NCBI GenBank assembly: GCA_903813345.2
Contig: CAIIXF020000011.1
Span: 26,032,166-26,096,165, forward strand
Reading direction: 5' to 3'
From: Owenia fusiformis
Lineage: Eukaryota > Annelida > Polychaeta > Sabellida > Oweniidae
DNA length: 64,000 nucleotides
Shown here piece by piece: positions 46,601 through 59,666 of this stretch; within the stretch, counting starts at the first letter, position 1; every line of letters begins with the position of its first letter. The notes beneath the pieces were generated by a model. The model ran no database searches and was not told where the DNA came from. It saw only the letters and a list, made by a program, of their open reading frames with translations. Made by a program: the position numbers and the translations under genes.

Positions 46601-49600
46601 TTGGATTTTCCGTCCTGAAAACTGTCAATTCTATTCAAGGGTGCGATTCTATTCACTCTGTATCTTGTTTTGTATTATGATGATATTTGATTTAGGTTTA
46701 CTTGTGCAGTGATAACTAAATTCAGAATTTTTCAATCTATTGTCAGTGCCTTCACTCAATATATGAAATGAAAATAAATGATAGATATCATAATCATACA
46801 ATACTGTTTGGCAATGAATAATTATACCAATACCATTGAACATATCAAAAGTAGATAATGTTTGTATGTTACCATGGAGATTACATAGTTAACTTATTTT
46901 GAAATGAAACACCTGGAAAGAAGCTGATGAAGCTATTGAAAATCAAAATTGGAATATGAACTATGGTACATGTATTCAGTATAAATAACTTTTGAGGGTA
47001 ATGACATGTACATTTGTAATTGCTAATACTGTAGAAAGGAGTTCTGGAATGTTTTACTTCATCAGTGATGTCAATTATTGAGTTGTAGGAACTATTATTG
47101 GATATAAGAGTCCATGAAGGTATTAAAGAGTCAATGTCCATTTGCAAAACTGATGTTTTAGTCCATAAAACACAATAATTCATAATGGTCATCAGGAGAA
47201 AATATGGCTTGTTTCGTTTCCTATTTTTCAACCATTACAGTGATCTCCAAAGGATTTTTTCTCAAGTGGATGCAACATTCCCATTTTCACAATTGGTGAA
47301 AATATTCCCATTTTTCTCATTTTCAAGTGGGTGCAAATGGATTTTCAGGTGGGTGCAAGCCTTTTAGGTCATTTATTTTTGCATCAAGGATTTTATGTTT
47401 TGTGACAACATTTCAATGTAGATCTTTGAGATTATACTAATAGGGCATGGTAAATTGTTGAGTTATATTTGGTGTGAATGTCCATCCATCTCTAGGTAAC
47501 TTCTACATCTTTTGTGTTTTCGAATATTATACCTAATATAGGCTTAATATTATTCTACATCAAAATCAAAGGAATGTTAGATGATCTTTATAGAATAAAA
47601 TAAAATGTTACAGATTTATTGATATGTTAACAGATATACATGTGCTATATCTGTATAAAACAATAACAATACAACAAGGTCGATTGGTAGAATTGGAAGA
47701 GCAGAGCAAAGATCAAAAAAAATTAATTTTAATTTTTAAAATTCTAAACAAAACAGTGCATTTTAAACAAATTCAAACCTAAATAATTGATATGTTTTTC
47801 TGTGTGTTCTTTCAGCCCAAAGTGGCAATATTATACCAGAGTCAGTCATACAGCAACCAAAATACTATTTGATAAAAAATAATAGGAAATCATCATAGAA
47901 AACCATGAATAACAGATTCAGTTGATTATTTTTTATATTAATATATATCTGTACCATAACATCCTTTTTCTTATTCCACAAATGGCTGATTAACATTGAA
48001 TTTTAGGTTGTTTGAAAAGTGCAATGTTCAGTATTATATAATACTAGTTAACAAACACATTTTTAACAAATTTGGATATTTGGGATATTTGTATATTTAT
48101 TCAACCACCAATTATATGTGACCTAGAATGATGACATTCAGCGGATAAATATGGTTTAATAGTGATTTGAGGGATGAAGGCAAGGAGCATATGTTTAAAA
48201 TTACCACATTTGCTCTTGTATAAGTGTATGGAATCTGAGGTTAGACTTAACTAAACTATGGTGGGTCATTTGTCAATCTAGACTATTGGTGAGTTATGTT
48301 TCAAACTAGACTATGCTTAGCCATGTGTCAAACTAGACTATGCTGAGTCATGTGTCAAATGAATTATGATAAAGGACAATAAGACTACATGTAATACTAT
48401 CCTAGTGTTGAACCAGGTACTGTCACAGTTAGTTCACTTATTGGAATCTTGTTAGACGATCTGTTGGATGTTTCTATGTTTTTCAGCCATTTTGCCTTGT
48501 GACTCTCAAATCAAACCCTGACAGTAAAACTTGTATACCAGTGAAACTGAAAGCAGTTGAAGCACATTGATACATCCTCCTAAGCAGGTGTCCAGAATCC
48601 GTACCTCTTTCTTCCCCCTGCTATAACCAATTTGGAAGCGCCCGATTAAACTGAATCACGTGATCTTATTATGCGCAATGACATATACATGATTTCTGTC
48701 GCAGTGTTGCGACAGCCAATCAGATTGCGAGTTCCTAATCGGGGAAATGCTAACTGCTTATCGCAGGGGGTAAAAAGAAAGAATAATCTGGATTTTGAAG
48801 CCCTGTGATCGGAGGATGACATTGATACAACTTTAAAAAGATTCTTAAGAAATTAAAGTTCAAATCTCATTTTAATGTTTCCTTCAAATTCACGTGTCCA
48901 TGGATGCATGACTCTAGCTTTTACTTAAGTAAATTGTGTTCACAAATATACATGTTTTACTGTCTGGGTGTTCCAAAAGTATCTTGATGGCCGCTTCAAT
49001 CTATGTTACTTTGGAACACCTTGTATATCTTGAATTATTTTTGAACTGGGGGTAAGGACTCCTATTACATTTGTTATTCGTGGTTTTGTAATACACAAAT
49101 ACTGTATTTGTGCCAATGGATAGATAGGAAAATGCATGAATATTTTTACTAACTTGTTCAACTGCTACTGTATGCTATATTATAAATATTATCTTTTGTA
49201 CCAGTTTTCTTGCAGATGATATTGTTTATAGAAAAATGCCATATTAGGAATTATGGAATGATACCATATAAGGAGTTATCAAGTAGTGCCATATAAGGAG
49301 TTATCAAGTAGTGCCATAAAACAAAATATCGAGAGTCAATTCACAACGCAGAAATTGGGGTTTCTAAGAGATTGGTAATGTTTTTTAAAAAAGTGATAAA
49401 AAATCAAAACACTAAAAAAGTTAAATTGTTATGCATTCATCTCAGGTACCACTTATTTCAGTGGAGTTCTAACAATATAAGTGTGATACCATGTACCAGC
49501 AGGACTGTTCTTGTAAATACACATTTAGTCAGAATGTTATTGATGTGTTCAGTCCATCCAAGGATGAATGACAAGACCCAACTGTATATTATACGTAGTT

Positions 49601-52290
49601 GTTTTCAGTGTATCAGTAAATTGAAATTGTTAAATATAAAATGGCCATCCCCTTGCTTTGCTAGATGATACGTGATGTACTTCATGCCACCAAACGGTGA
49701 TAGGTTTCTGAAGTTCTTCCCTTCATATCTCATAATAAACATCTCTTTAGACCATTTCACAGACTGCAATTTCCTGCAGGATCCAGGATCTCATTCAGGT
49801 TTCACTTGTGTGATAATGGCAAAAGACAGGATCTCATTTTGAGAATTTCATCAAATCCTCCAATTTGCCAAGATCCATTTTTATTGCTCCATTTACCTAT
49901 AAAAAGCTATTCCTGTGAAAAACTAAGTCACTGAGAGTAAATAATGAGGCTGTTTACTATAAAGTCAGTTTCCAATAGGCACTAGACCATAATTTGAAGT
50001 TTGTTAATGTTTTACTGAATGAGTTAAGAACAGGTGGTGGCAACGGTGGCATATTGTTATAGTCTTCAACTTTTTTGTGGTGGCGGTAGGTGTTTGGCAT
50101 TCAGTGGTTTGTGTTCAGCAGTTGCCATTTGGTGTTCATAACAAATGGCAGGTCGTGACATTTTGCATGTTAAGTCCTAGTTCTACAGTCTACATTTCTT
50201 TTCTTGATTTTTGGATCACATGGTGGGCTAAGGGAAGTCATTCTTTTCGAAAATGTCCTAAGATTGACACATTTAGATTTCTTCCATGTGGATTTTTATT
50301 GTCACACTTTTTGGTCCTGTTTTGCTGAGGTCTTGTGCTGATTGGCATCTGGGCAGTCGGGCATAAATATTGTCTTCAATATCCAGGAAAACAACTCGAA
50401 ATTTTTACAGATGCAAGAGCAGACTATTTGCCAAGATCTTATTTTGGACAAACCTTTTCGAAAAAGTGTGATACATTTATCACTGCATGTCAAATATTTC
50501 TCTTCTCTTTTATAACATTCTTGACATCGGCAGGTGAATGCTAAAAAAGCATGGCTCAATGCCCAATGTTTCTTTCTATTTTAAAATGACCGATTTTGAT
50601 CGAATTTAGTTTCATCCTTCAATTATTTTTATTTCATCAGACCTATATTAAGTAAATATTATATACATTGAATAGGTTACTAAAGAATTGTAAATATTTT
50701 TAAAATGGAGTAATAGTGTATGATGTAGGAGTGCAATTTCAGTTTCATTGTCACAAGGAAAGTGTTTCCTCTGATTTTGTAGGAACCATTGATTAATAAA
50801 CATAACTAGGGGGAGGAATTGTCTTTAAGAGTTGAAATGTTCTAATGTAAAAGTACATAATATAAAGCCCAGTATACCAATCAGGCAAAATCCTACTTGC
50901 CCCATCCAGTTCCAACTTGCCCCATAGTCCCACGAAGTCCCATTGGACCCTGATTGAGTCCCATCGAGCCCCATGGAGTCAAATCATACCGTGCCTCACT
51001 CCATGGGGCAAAATCCCAATAAGTCCCACGTAATGTTAAGTCTATGGAGGTCCAAACTTGCCCCATTGGTATATACCGGGCTTAAGACTGGAAAATGTTG
51101 ATATTCATCCACAGATGTTTCTTACTTCACCAAATGTTACTATACCATGAAGTTGCATTTCTCAGTTCAACATCAAAAGGAGGCAACATGGTTCTAAATT
51201 CATAATTATTAATGGATACCTTAGGCTAGATTACATTACATCTTACCAATATGATGTTGTTTCTTAGCACTGATATTACTTTACCTAAGTATGGATTGCT
51301 AAGTAAGTGTGAGGCCCTTTGTTGGTAATATCGGGATTATATCAGAGTTTGTATGTAGAAACTCAACCTATAAGTAAACTGGATAAATTGTACTTTAAGA
51401 CAAAACTTATATGAATGCATAACAATTGTAAAAATCAAAATTGTAAAAGATCAATCTCTTAGCATAGCCCCAAAGGATGTCTATACTTTTGATAACTAGT
51501 GATGCTGCGGATGATTCAAATCTATATAATATGGGATGCAGCAATTATTCCTTATAGCATTTAGGAACCCAGTTTTGTTGATATGCCAGACTTCAATGAT
51601 AAATCCCTTATAAGAGGATATTATAGGTTATAAGACCATATAAGGCATTGAATCTAATTTCGATATCTTTGTTTTCTTTATTTCATCTCACCTTGATGTC
51701 ATCCAAAATGATTGATCCCCATTGAACACTCATCACCATCTATACAAACATTATATCCCATAATGATAAACATCGGACATTATATCCCATAATGATAAAC
51801 ATTGGATTTGGATAAACATCTAATGATTCTGAACATTTTCGTTTCTAACATGACTGTCATTCAAATCTTGAATTATGAATTGTTGGATCACTCAACTATA
51901 ATGGACTTTTAATAATGGTTTGATAAACAGCCTGCCAGACAATCCCGCTTTGACCAACCCGCACCAAGTATGGGTGGTAGTGGTAACCGTGGTAGCGGTG
52001 GCAATTTCAACCAATATGGCAACCAAGGAGGTTCTGGAATGAATATGGGGGGTTCTAATACCAAATATGGTAATCAGGGTATGGGTATGGGAGGAGGTAA
52101 CATGGGAGGGGGTAGAGATGGACAGGGTATGGGTGGAAACATGGGAGGTGGTGGCTCAGGGGGTATGCAAAGGGGAGGAGGCAATGGGATGGACCAACGA
52201 GGAGATAGGATGATGGATCGCCGTGACAACAGAAGTGGTGGTGGTGATGGATATGATGGTTATGATCAGAAACGACAGAGGAGGTTTTAG
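40665..52290 (+). CDS. DBHS-family RNA-binding protein (NONO/SFPQ/PSPC1 homologue), 9 coding exons, 659 aa
   Basis: Coding exons: 40665-41117, 41318-41619, 41891-41986, 42730-42926, 43291-43504, 43722-43848, 44590-44706, 44970-45083, 51931-52290. They sum to 1980 nt and every junction phase agrees. Residues 1-105 are charged and Arg/Asp-rich. RRM1 (about 109-180) has CRLFVGNL and [11 protein letters not shown]2 (about 183-255) has LKVKNL and GEGIVEF, with [19 protein letters not shown] almost as in human NONO. The NOPS segment ([19 protein letters not shown]) and a long Arg/Glu/Gln coiled coil follow, then a Gly/Met/Gln-rich tail ending KRQRRF. Known relatives are nuclear paraspeckle/splicing/transcription proteins acting as dimers. 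Introns 2, 3 and 4 each contain a C/D snoRNA. The start fits CACCATGG. Invertebrates usually have a single DBHS gene, so NONO versus SFPQ is not meaningful here. Confidence 0.92.
41744..41815 (+). ncRNA. C/D-box snoRNA, family A copy 1 (DBHS intron 2)
   Basis: C box ATGATGA at 41751-41757, D' TTGA at 41772-41775, C'-like TATGAAA, D box CTGA at 41806-41809, closed by an ATTC/GAAT stem. The D' guide GGAATTACCG (41761-41770) is a perfect 10-nt complement of CGGUAAUUCC in the 18S 530-loop. Five nt upstream of D' is the A that pairs with the U after CGG. That U is Um627 in human (SNORD65) and Um578 in yeast (snR77), from memory. The D-box guide (ACGCGGCACTTT) has no target I recognise. Same strand as the host intron. 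Confidence 0.88.
42044..42115 (+). ncRNA. C/D-box snoRNA, family A copy 2 (DBHS intron 3)
   Basis: C box GTGATGA at 42051-42057 and D box CTGA at 42106-42109, closed by a GAATTC/GAATTC stem. The body equals copy 1 except for the short D'-C' spacer (GAGGTTAACTATG here, GAGGTTTACTATG there). Same predicted 18S target. Confidence 0.88.
43146..43218 (+). ncRNA. C/D-box snoRNA, family A copy 3 (DBHS intron 4)
   Basis: C box ATGATGA at 43153-43159, D box CTGA at 43208-43211, closed by GGATTC/GAATTCC. Body identical to copy 2, including the GAGGTTAACTATG spacer, while flanking intron sequence is unrelated. Same predicted 18S target. Confidence 0.88.
48590..48805. repeat. MITE-like element in DBHS intron 8
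   Basis: CCAGAATCCGTACC, TTTCTTCCCCCTGCTATAA on the left pairs with TTATCGCAGGGGGTAAAAAGA and AATCTGGATT on the right, giving inverted ends of about 35 bp with mismatches. The centre includes TGTCGCAGTGTTGCGACA, itself a small palindrome. Confidence 0.45.
50031..50175 (-). repeat. Dispersed ~130-bp repeat family, copy 6 (inverted)
   Basis: Read on the minus strand it begins AACATGCAAAATGTCACGACC and ends with GTTGCCACCACCTG. It is the only copy in this orientation. Confidence 0.5.
50875..51085. repeat. Palindromic MITE-like element with AAGCCC ends
   Basis: Left AAGCCCAGTATACCAAT and right ATTGGTATATACCGGGCTT are inverted. The interior is rich in CTTGCCCCAT and AGTCCCA(T/C) phrases in both orientations, so most of the 210 bp can fold back. 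Target duplication not clear. Confidence 0.5.
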
Positions 52291-52756
52291 ACCAGAATGC
52301 AACAGTGGAACAAACATTTAATGTGTAATAGTAGAGAGAAAGTGTAAATGTCAAAACATATTTTACTTAAATGACAGTTTTAGAAAACAGAACTTCTAAT
52401 CTATCAAACTCTCAAAATGAGAAGAAAGTTCTTAAGAAAGATTATGTCTTGTTTATATTTTATCACAAGGGAACATTGTAGTTTGTACATTTGTAATATA
52501 AAGAAGTAATTTACCCCGAAAGTCAAATCATGGACAACTTAGCAAAATGAACATAATGTCCCAGCCAATTTAACATTGTACATAGATTTTAGTCTGAATT
52601 CAGTTAAACTAATATAATTGATTGCATTATGACTATTTATTTGCGATTATAAATGCAATTTGTTTTAGATTTTGATCATGTAGCAAACAACTATTCAGTT
52701 TGAGAATTATATCTGTAAATAATATATATACATATTTTGTGGTAAATTGTACGTTA

Positions 52757-52762
52757 AATAAA
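52757..52762 (+). terminator. Candidate polyadenylation signal of the DBHS gene
   Basis: AATAAA about 470 nt after the DBHS stop codon (52288-52290), followed by T-rich sequence. It is the likely end of the 3' UTR. Confidence 0.55.
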
Positions 52763-53590
52763 TGTCGTAAATAATATTTTAATTCATGTTTCACATTTTT
52801 TACTGACACCAGTAAATGGTCAGATCTGTATCTGGATTGACCACTGGGATATAAAAGTTGTACTAGAGAGGCATAGGAATAATACATGGGGACATCTGCA
52901 CATCACAGCAAATCAGATGCAGTTTTGATTTATGAAGAAATGAGATGAATATTGTCAGTCAGTATGGGGTTGGGAAGAAAAAACTGGGTAGGTATGTGAG
53001 AAAAGAAAGCTGTTGGAACCCTTTGAAAATTACATAGTGGTTCGAGTTATTTAATGTCAAGCATTAGACAATTCTACATATTTGTATGTTGTGAAAATGA
53101 TGTTTTGTACTAATTGAGATTATTATGATTCAGTTAAGTATTTGCATGATAATTTGTAAGTACCTTATGACCTATAGGCAAAGTCAGAGAGCTAATGTCT
53201 GTTATTGTGATCCTATATTGCCCCGATGTATTCATCAGGATATGTAACTTGTACCTTTACCTTGGAACCAATCGTGCTACTGACTAATGAATGTTTATAC
53301 CAAAGATTTTTGATGGCGCAAGTTACACATGACTATGATTAAAGACACTTTGGGGTTATTAATGATCTGAATTACCCATGCTGTGGGCAATATAGTAAAC
53401 TTGATAATGCTCTTTGGACAAAGTAATTAAATTAATATAGACTGTTGGCGGTTGGGACTATATAGACATATATAAGCTGAAACTGAAGCTGACTTTTTAG
53501 ATTGCTAACAGCATTGGGCTAACAGCATTAGAGGATGTCTTCCAGTATGAGGAATGTTATTAAATCATGAAAATTGTCAACTTTTGATCA

Positions 53591-53760
53591 CCAAACTTGT
53601 TATTTTCGCCATTCTCGGGTGTGACGTCACAGTACAACACAATACATAGATTCCCAGATGAATGAATAGATGTACACCCGTTCATGTATAGAGAATTAGA
53701 GTGTGGTTATGCTATGCTTCATTCCGATTGGTGGAGAAACTCAATAAGAGAATGGTCATG
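53591..53760 (+). repeat. Dispersed repeat, copy 2 (partner of 565-745)
   Basis: Aligns with 565-745 in the same orientation; see that entry for the shared blocks. Here TGACGTCA appears where the first copy has a diverged sequence. Confidence 0.55.
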
Positions 53761-56700
53761 TTTGAATTTGAAATACAGTACAAGTCTTATTTTTACATGT
53801 TGCATTATTCTCTGAATAAGTTGGCTATTTCAAACTACGATGTTAAGGATGCAGTACCGGGTCGGTTTTCACGTCTGTTTGCGCAGGTTTGACTTCCGGT
53901 TTGAGAAAGCTAGCTCCCAAGAACGTCATTTTCGCATTTAGTCTTATTCAAAAATTATAGTTTATTTCGATAATGGTGTTTCCAGAAAAGAATTAAATTG
54001 CAAACATTTTATTAAGCATATTTTATCCCTTTCACTTTTATGGGAAAACTTGTTCTTGAGTCGCAATTAGTGGATACGAAAACCAGGGTTCGAAAGGTGC
54101 CAGCTCTATTGAAAACTCAAAAAAGTAAAAAGATTCATTTTGGGTGGGTAAAATAATTTTTTTATTTTGTAATTACCAGACGGTCAATCCTCTTCATATT
54201 GCACTTGGATGATGATAACATCATAGTGATACATTGTAAAAAATATGAGCAAAATCTAATGTCTGGAACTTTTTCTACGCTGACCTGGTACTGCATCCTT
54301 AAGTCTCATACTTTGTTATTATTACAATATCTGACTCAATTATGAGTATTTGTCTGTTGAGGTCCATTGATAAACAAGTATCAGCTGTCAAATTCGGTTC
54401 AAACTTTATACTGGTACAAGAACCAACGGTTGAACAATATTTTCAAAATGCCTGCTTTAGAAATTGTTATCATTTTCTGCGAAAAACATTAATAAATGAT
54501 AACTCAAGTATTACTCATTGGATTTTGGTAGGTTTTAGGTTATAGGCTAATGCATAGTGAGCACATATTATGTTAACAAGCGTAACCATATTTAGGAAAC
54601 TGAGACATTCTCAAGTAAAATATTATGCAGAAACATGATATTTTGAATAAAAATGACCTGAAGATGCCTTGATAATTTGAGATTTTGATTCCACGGCAGT
54701 CACCATTTTAATGAATGGTGATATATTTGGTACCATCTTGAAACTTGTAACATATGCTTCAATTTGGTAGCTGAATTATGACATCAGATGATTAATGGTG
54801 ATTATAACTTGAAAAATAAGTATAAAAATGCAGCAAAATAATGGCAGTACTCCACCATTGATTTGCTGATTCACTACTTGCCACAATTGACTTCACTTTA
54901 TCACTGGATATCCTTCAAATATCTAAGTTGTCATTGTTACCAAAGCCGCATAGTTACTATGGTATGGCAACTGTGAAATGGGAATAAAAATTTGTGCAAA
55001 ACATTACCCAAACTTAAAATAATAGCACTAATTACTAGGTAAATATTTCTAGATGTACAATTTTCCTTAACTTTCAATATCATCTAGAGCACCCTGAGAA
55101 AACATATAATTAAAAAAAATTAGGAAAGGTTTATCACTCATTTTTTGCTAGGCTTGGCCAAAGTAAAACTATGAAAAAAGCACTCATTTTCACATAAGAA
55201 TCTGCTATTATCGCAAATGGCTATATTTTATCAAGGTCATCATTTTAAAACAGAGTCCGACAATGTTTGACTGTTTTTTTTTAGAATGAAACAACGATTT
55301 TTGCACTGATGCACCAATTTCCACAAGATTATTCACACGGAAGGGAAACTGAATTATGTCTCAATGGCCATTTTTGCACTACTTTTGGTGGAATAAATCC
55401 TTATGAACATGTAGCTTTTGCTTGTGAAAACTTTGACAAATGAAAAGACTTGTTTCAACTAGATTTGATGATAATTGTTTACAAGTTGTCTGCCCCACTC
55501 TCTGACATGACTTTTTGAATGAAAGACAAACCCTGATATTAAAAGCCAAACATGTTGCCAGTATTTATAAATGATTTTAATTTTATAGAAAAGTTATGGA
55601 AAAGTTGATGGTTTATAAAAAACACAACTGTAATAAAAAAAAATCGAAAGAGCTCTTCGGTTGTTGTGCCTCTCAATCTTCTATATACTATAAACTTCTA
55701 TGTCATGGGATTGCGAGGGGGTGAAATGGTGATATCTTAGTGGTTACTAGTACTGCCAGGTAACTGTAATAAAGAGAAATACTAGAAGAATTTGCTTGAT
55801 AGTAATGATGGCCACAATGAACAGAATCAACAGATTATAGTTACAGGCTTTAGAAGATGACAACACATCACCATGGAAACCAGTTTTGAGCATTACCAAA
55901 TATGGAAATAACTGAGGTATGTATTCACTTCTTTTGCTTTATACTCCTGTTTACATGTGCTTGCTATTTATTGTGATTTTTGTAGGTGCAGATTTGATGA
56001 TTTGATCATCATCCAAGGTTTCACTTAGGTGTAAGAGGAATATTGATATTCAATAACTCTAAAATGAGGTGTGAAGGGACTGTGGGTATTAGATTTTTAA
56101 CATGTCACAATATGATACACTGAGGTGACTTTAATCTATTAAGTGAAGTTATGTTAAATTAATGATGATAATTTGGTTCAAAGTTCTTCTGCCAGCAGCC
56201 AAATATATTAGGGTGATAGTATGTATGATGAATGAACATCTAGGTTACTGGCATGCTAAGCATACAAAAACATTCAACTTCACCATACTGAAATTATTTG
56301 GAATTGAAGTTTCCATCTTTTCTTTGTGGTCATTTGGTCAATGTAAAACAAAATCTTCTAGGGTTTCGATGGAAGAGTCCTTGAACTGCAGCTTGCCATT
56401 GTTCACTTTATATTCACATTGCCATTAACACACAAAATCACATTTATTTGAATGTTACATGATACTATATTTTCTGGAGGTTACATTTTATGAGGTTGAA
56501 AATAACAATATTCAAAGTACAGTCATGGTGATATTAAAGGAATTAAAATGGTTATGATGTCATCCTTTACAACATTTTATGATTTTTGGAAGATGCAACT
56601 TGGCACATCTTCAGTATTTCTTAGGGTTTTTATTAGTTGAACAATGTATTCTTTCTTGTTCGTGAGGGTACCCTTTTCAGAAAGGTCAACATCTAATTTT

Positions 56701-58406
56701 ATTTCCTGAAATCTTGATGATGTCATTCATGCTTGGCAAATGATAAGCTTATAGATTTAACCAGTCAGTGGAGGTGTGTCGGCAAATGATAAGCTTATAG
56801 ATTTAACCAGTCAGTGGAGGTGTGTCTAAAAGGTATATTTTATTTGGGGACTTTAAAATCTCTTAAAAAACTCAGATGGATGGAAAATATTGTTGAAATT
56901 GTCTATGGAAACTTGAACCCCAGTCAGATTGAAACGGAGCTGCATTTGTAGCAGTTATTCTGAACCTAATGGACAAGGCACTTATGTGCCTATTGGAAAC
57001 TTCATTTCTTATCCACGATTTGTTTCATCTTTGATTTCCAAGGTACAAAATTGATTAAATATTAAACTGGTTAACAATGATGGATTTATATCCTCATAAT
57101 ACAAGTGCATGATGGAGGGCTAACTGTTTACTGTAGGGGTAAATTTTCTCTTTTTCTGCTTAATACAGGGGTGACAGTTTAGTGAATGGGCTAAAAAAAA
57201 TTATTTTGTACCTGATACAGGGGTAACAGTTTAAACTTAAAACTGTTGACTACCTGATTAACCTACTATTTAATGGTCAACACTATTCCATTTATGTTTA
57301 AATGAGTTGGTCATAAAAAGTAGTTTAATCCTGTAGCCAGCAGCCAAAAATTGCATTCATGAATATAAGCTTAACCAAATCACACCATATTTGGAGAACT
57401 ATCAGTCAGTCTTTCCACTTTATTGATTTCAGTACGTAGGTAAAATTAAAAAATGACCAGAACATATACATTTTTATTTCTTTTACTGTACATTGAATAA
57501 TCCACACTTACTGTCGTCGAAAGGTATGCTTATGACCTTGAGTTGTTTAAGGACATAAAGGTATCTGAGAAAAAATAAGAACAAGCGTGTGTGTCGACAC
57601 TCAGGACTATGAATAGGCCATAATCACATTATATGATGACTTTATAATTGCCTTGACAACTTGTTTAAAAGTGAAAACTTTTATGAATACAAACATTGTT
57701 AATTACTTTGTATCGACATACATGTACTATGGAAAGATAGGATGCAATGACTTTACCTTTCATTGGACATGATTTATGACTCCAAACAGCAAACTAGAGT
57801 TGAAAATAGGCAAAGACAAAAAGGATGTCATTACTAAGGATTAAATGTACAAAACATCTCATTGGATTGATTTTTTTAATTTGCCTATTGTTCACTTTTC
57901 CAGAAAAATATTCTATTTCAATATTTTAGGAGAAGTAGAGTAAATGATAGTAAACCATCAAGTTGAATATTTTGACTCTGGCTTGCATACTGTATAGTTA
58001 TATCAAAGGCTTAATTGAAGAATTTTGCATTTTAATTACATTTTTGCATAATTTGATGATGTCATACAATTTTGAGGAGTGTTATGTACCACAAAACTGA
58101 TGATGATGCTTACCATTATTGTGCAAATTCTATATAAGAAACACTTTCATAAGCCAACACTGTTGTATGTGTTCAGTAACATGTGCTTTTATTTCAGATT
58201 TTGATTCCATGAATAAATCTTATCCAGGAATGTTTCAGTAGTAAATGCCTTTATAGTAAAAGTAAATGGGTAGACAAAGAATAAATTTTAAATTCTAAAA
58301 TTATGTCTGTATAAACTATATTTTATATAATCTAAAAAACATACATTCAAATATATTAGGCACGTCCTTTACTAAGGTTCTCATTTTGTACTGCTGTCTG
58401 TTTTAG
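53761..58406. other. Intergenic AT-rich DNA, no gene recognised
   Basis: No exon with a recognisable product or convincing splice sites was found. An exact 46-bp tandem duplication lies at 56735-56780 and 56781-56826 (unit starts GGCAAATGATAAGCTTATAG). The promoter of the snoRNA host unit should be near the right end, but I could not place it. Confidence 0.5.
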
Positions 58407-58501
58407 CTTCAAAGTGTTGGTGCCTGATTTTACAACAATCTTGAGGAAAGGCTTCCAATGGAAAGTGTCTCTACAATTCCATATCTGCTCTCACAATGAA
58501 A
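58407..58501 (+). pseudogene. RPL13A: Possible first RPL13A coding-exon relic
   Basis: Between TTTTAG and GTAAGG. AAAGTGTTGGTG followed by ATCTTGAGGAAAGGCTT resembles the RPL13A start (KVLVxD...LLGRLA), and the end ...CAATGAAAG sits where the next exon of RPL13A would join. Similarity is patchy, so this assignment is weak compared with the three relics downstream. Confidence 0.4.
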
Positions 58502-58947
58502 GTAAGGCAAAATGATGGTTGCTACAGTTTTGAACTCTATTAGATATCTAAAATGACTTGACCATAGCCAGTATACAATCAGTAGATTCCTATGCATCAA
58601 CGCACACAATTAAAATATTATAGAGTTCAGTAAAAACATAAAGCGAACATATTGAATACAAACAAAAGTAAGCACACTTTAAATATATGTATACATAAAC
58701 CATTAAAATCTATTTATTACATAAATCACTATTAAAACATCAATGAGCTCTAAATAAGGGAGTGGAATGATATGGTAGAGGTGGTGTTGACTAGGGAAAC
58801 CTGGGAAATGCTGCACATCAAACCTGTTTTACCTTAATTTTAACATAACATAACAGATTCATAACATAACTGATAATTTTATGATACCGGTGATGAATAA
58901 AGAAGTTATGTTAAAGCTTGTGTTATAAATCCTTTAAATGTTTTTAG

Positions 58948-59055
58948 TAGCATCATGATGAGCTTTTGAAGAAGCAGAGAGATGGTAGACTGGTTGAACT
59001 TAGGAGGTGGATAATAAGGAAGAAGAGTCTGGGTTATGCTGCACATCAAATCATG
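58948..59055 (+). other. Host exon H1
   Basis: Bounded by TTTTTAG and GTGAGT. Contains ATCATGATGAGCTTTTGAAG and GGGTTATGCTGCACATCAAA. A related phrase (GGGAAATGCTGCACATCAAA) at about 58800-58825 looks like a decayed copy. Not RPL13A. A short open frame exists but is not shared by the other cassette exons. Confidence 0.5.
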
Positions 59056-59095
59056 GTGAGTTGTTATTCTCAAAATTATTTGACAAAGAAAGGAT

Positions 59096-59169
59096 CAAAT
59101 TCAATGATGAGACGGAATTACCGTTTGAGGTCAACTATGAAACCAAACGCGGCACTTTCTGAGAATTTG
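59096..59169 (+). ncRNA. C/D-box snoRNA, family A copy 4 (host unit)
   Basis: C box ATGATGA 59104-59110 and D box CTGA 59159-59162, closed by a perfect 7-bp stem CAAATTC/GAATTTG. Spacer GAGGTCAACTATG. Guide GGAATTACCG unchanged. Confidence 0.88.
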
Positions 59170-59257
59170 AAAGTATTATTATTTTGAAATATAGAAAATT
59201 CAGTCAAAATATCTACACTTATGTATCATAAGTAATATGTTGTGTTACAAATTTTAG

Positions 59258-59346
59258 CAATGGAGGAGTATGGTGAAATAGAGGAAGAGCCATTCTGGAG
59301 TTAGATAATGAGCTTGAAGACTGTCTTCAGAGATGTCAATTTGATG
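59258..59346 (+). other. Cassette exon H2 of the snoRNA host
   Basis: Between TTTTAG and GTAGGT. Shares with H3, H4, H8 and H9 a start CAATGGAGGAGTATGGTGAA-like sequence, GAAGAGCCATTCTGGAG and an end CAATTTGATG or its variant before GTAGGT. The ATG frame stops after about 14 codons. Confidence 0.65.
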
Positions 59347-59412
59347 GTAGGTAGTCTACAAATTAATGCTTTTCATTATTGTATTATTTTACATTTATAA
59401 TAGTTAATGAAT

Positions 59413-59481
59413 GATTCTGTGATGAGACGGAATTACCGTTTGAGGTAACTATGAAACCAAACGCGGCACTTTCTGAGAATC
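59413..59481 (+). ncRNA. C/D-box snoRNA, family A copy 5 (host unit)
   Basis: C box GTGATGA 59419-59425, D box CTGA 59473-59476, stem GATTC/GAATC. Spacer shortened by one base (GAGGTAACTATG), a form shared with copies 6 and 8. Confidence 0.88.
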
Positions 59482-59577
59482 TACACCAAATGATTTTAAA
59501 GTTTTATTTTTGGAATAGTCATTATTTAATTTGATGTATTCAAGTTATACATTGTTTCATTTTACAGCAATAAAAAG

Positions 59578-59659
59578 AGTGAGGTGAAATCTAAGACCCA
59601 TTTTTGAGCCTGATGAATGAGCTTGAAGACTGTCATCAGAGATGTCAATCAATTTGATG
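59578..59659 (+). other. Cassette exon H3 of the snoRNA host
   Basis: Between TTTACAG and GTAGGTA. Contains GAGCTTGAAGACTGTCATCA and ATTTGATG as in H2; the first half has diverged. A 580-bp element is inserted seven bases into the following intron. Confidence 0.6.
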
Positions 59660-59666
59660 GTAGGTA

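Larger units (their letters stand above)
45084..51930 (+). other. DBHS intron 8, 6.8 kb
   Basis: The last intron is far longer than the others. It has no recognised coding exon. It contains short tandem duplications (a 27-bp unit at about 49263-49320; a 33-bp unit with CCCATAATGATAAACAT at about 51753-51805), a MITE-like element at 48590-48805, a dispersed-repeat copy at 50031-50175 and a palindromic element at 50875-51085. A GGGTGC-rich phrase around 46415-46475 resembles other dispersed repeats. Confidence 0.6.

Noticed and set aside
53761-58406. A hidden protein-coding gene between the DBHS gene and the snoRNA host
   Set aside because: Only short open frames without family motifs or paired splice sites were seen.
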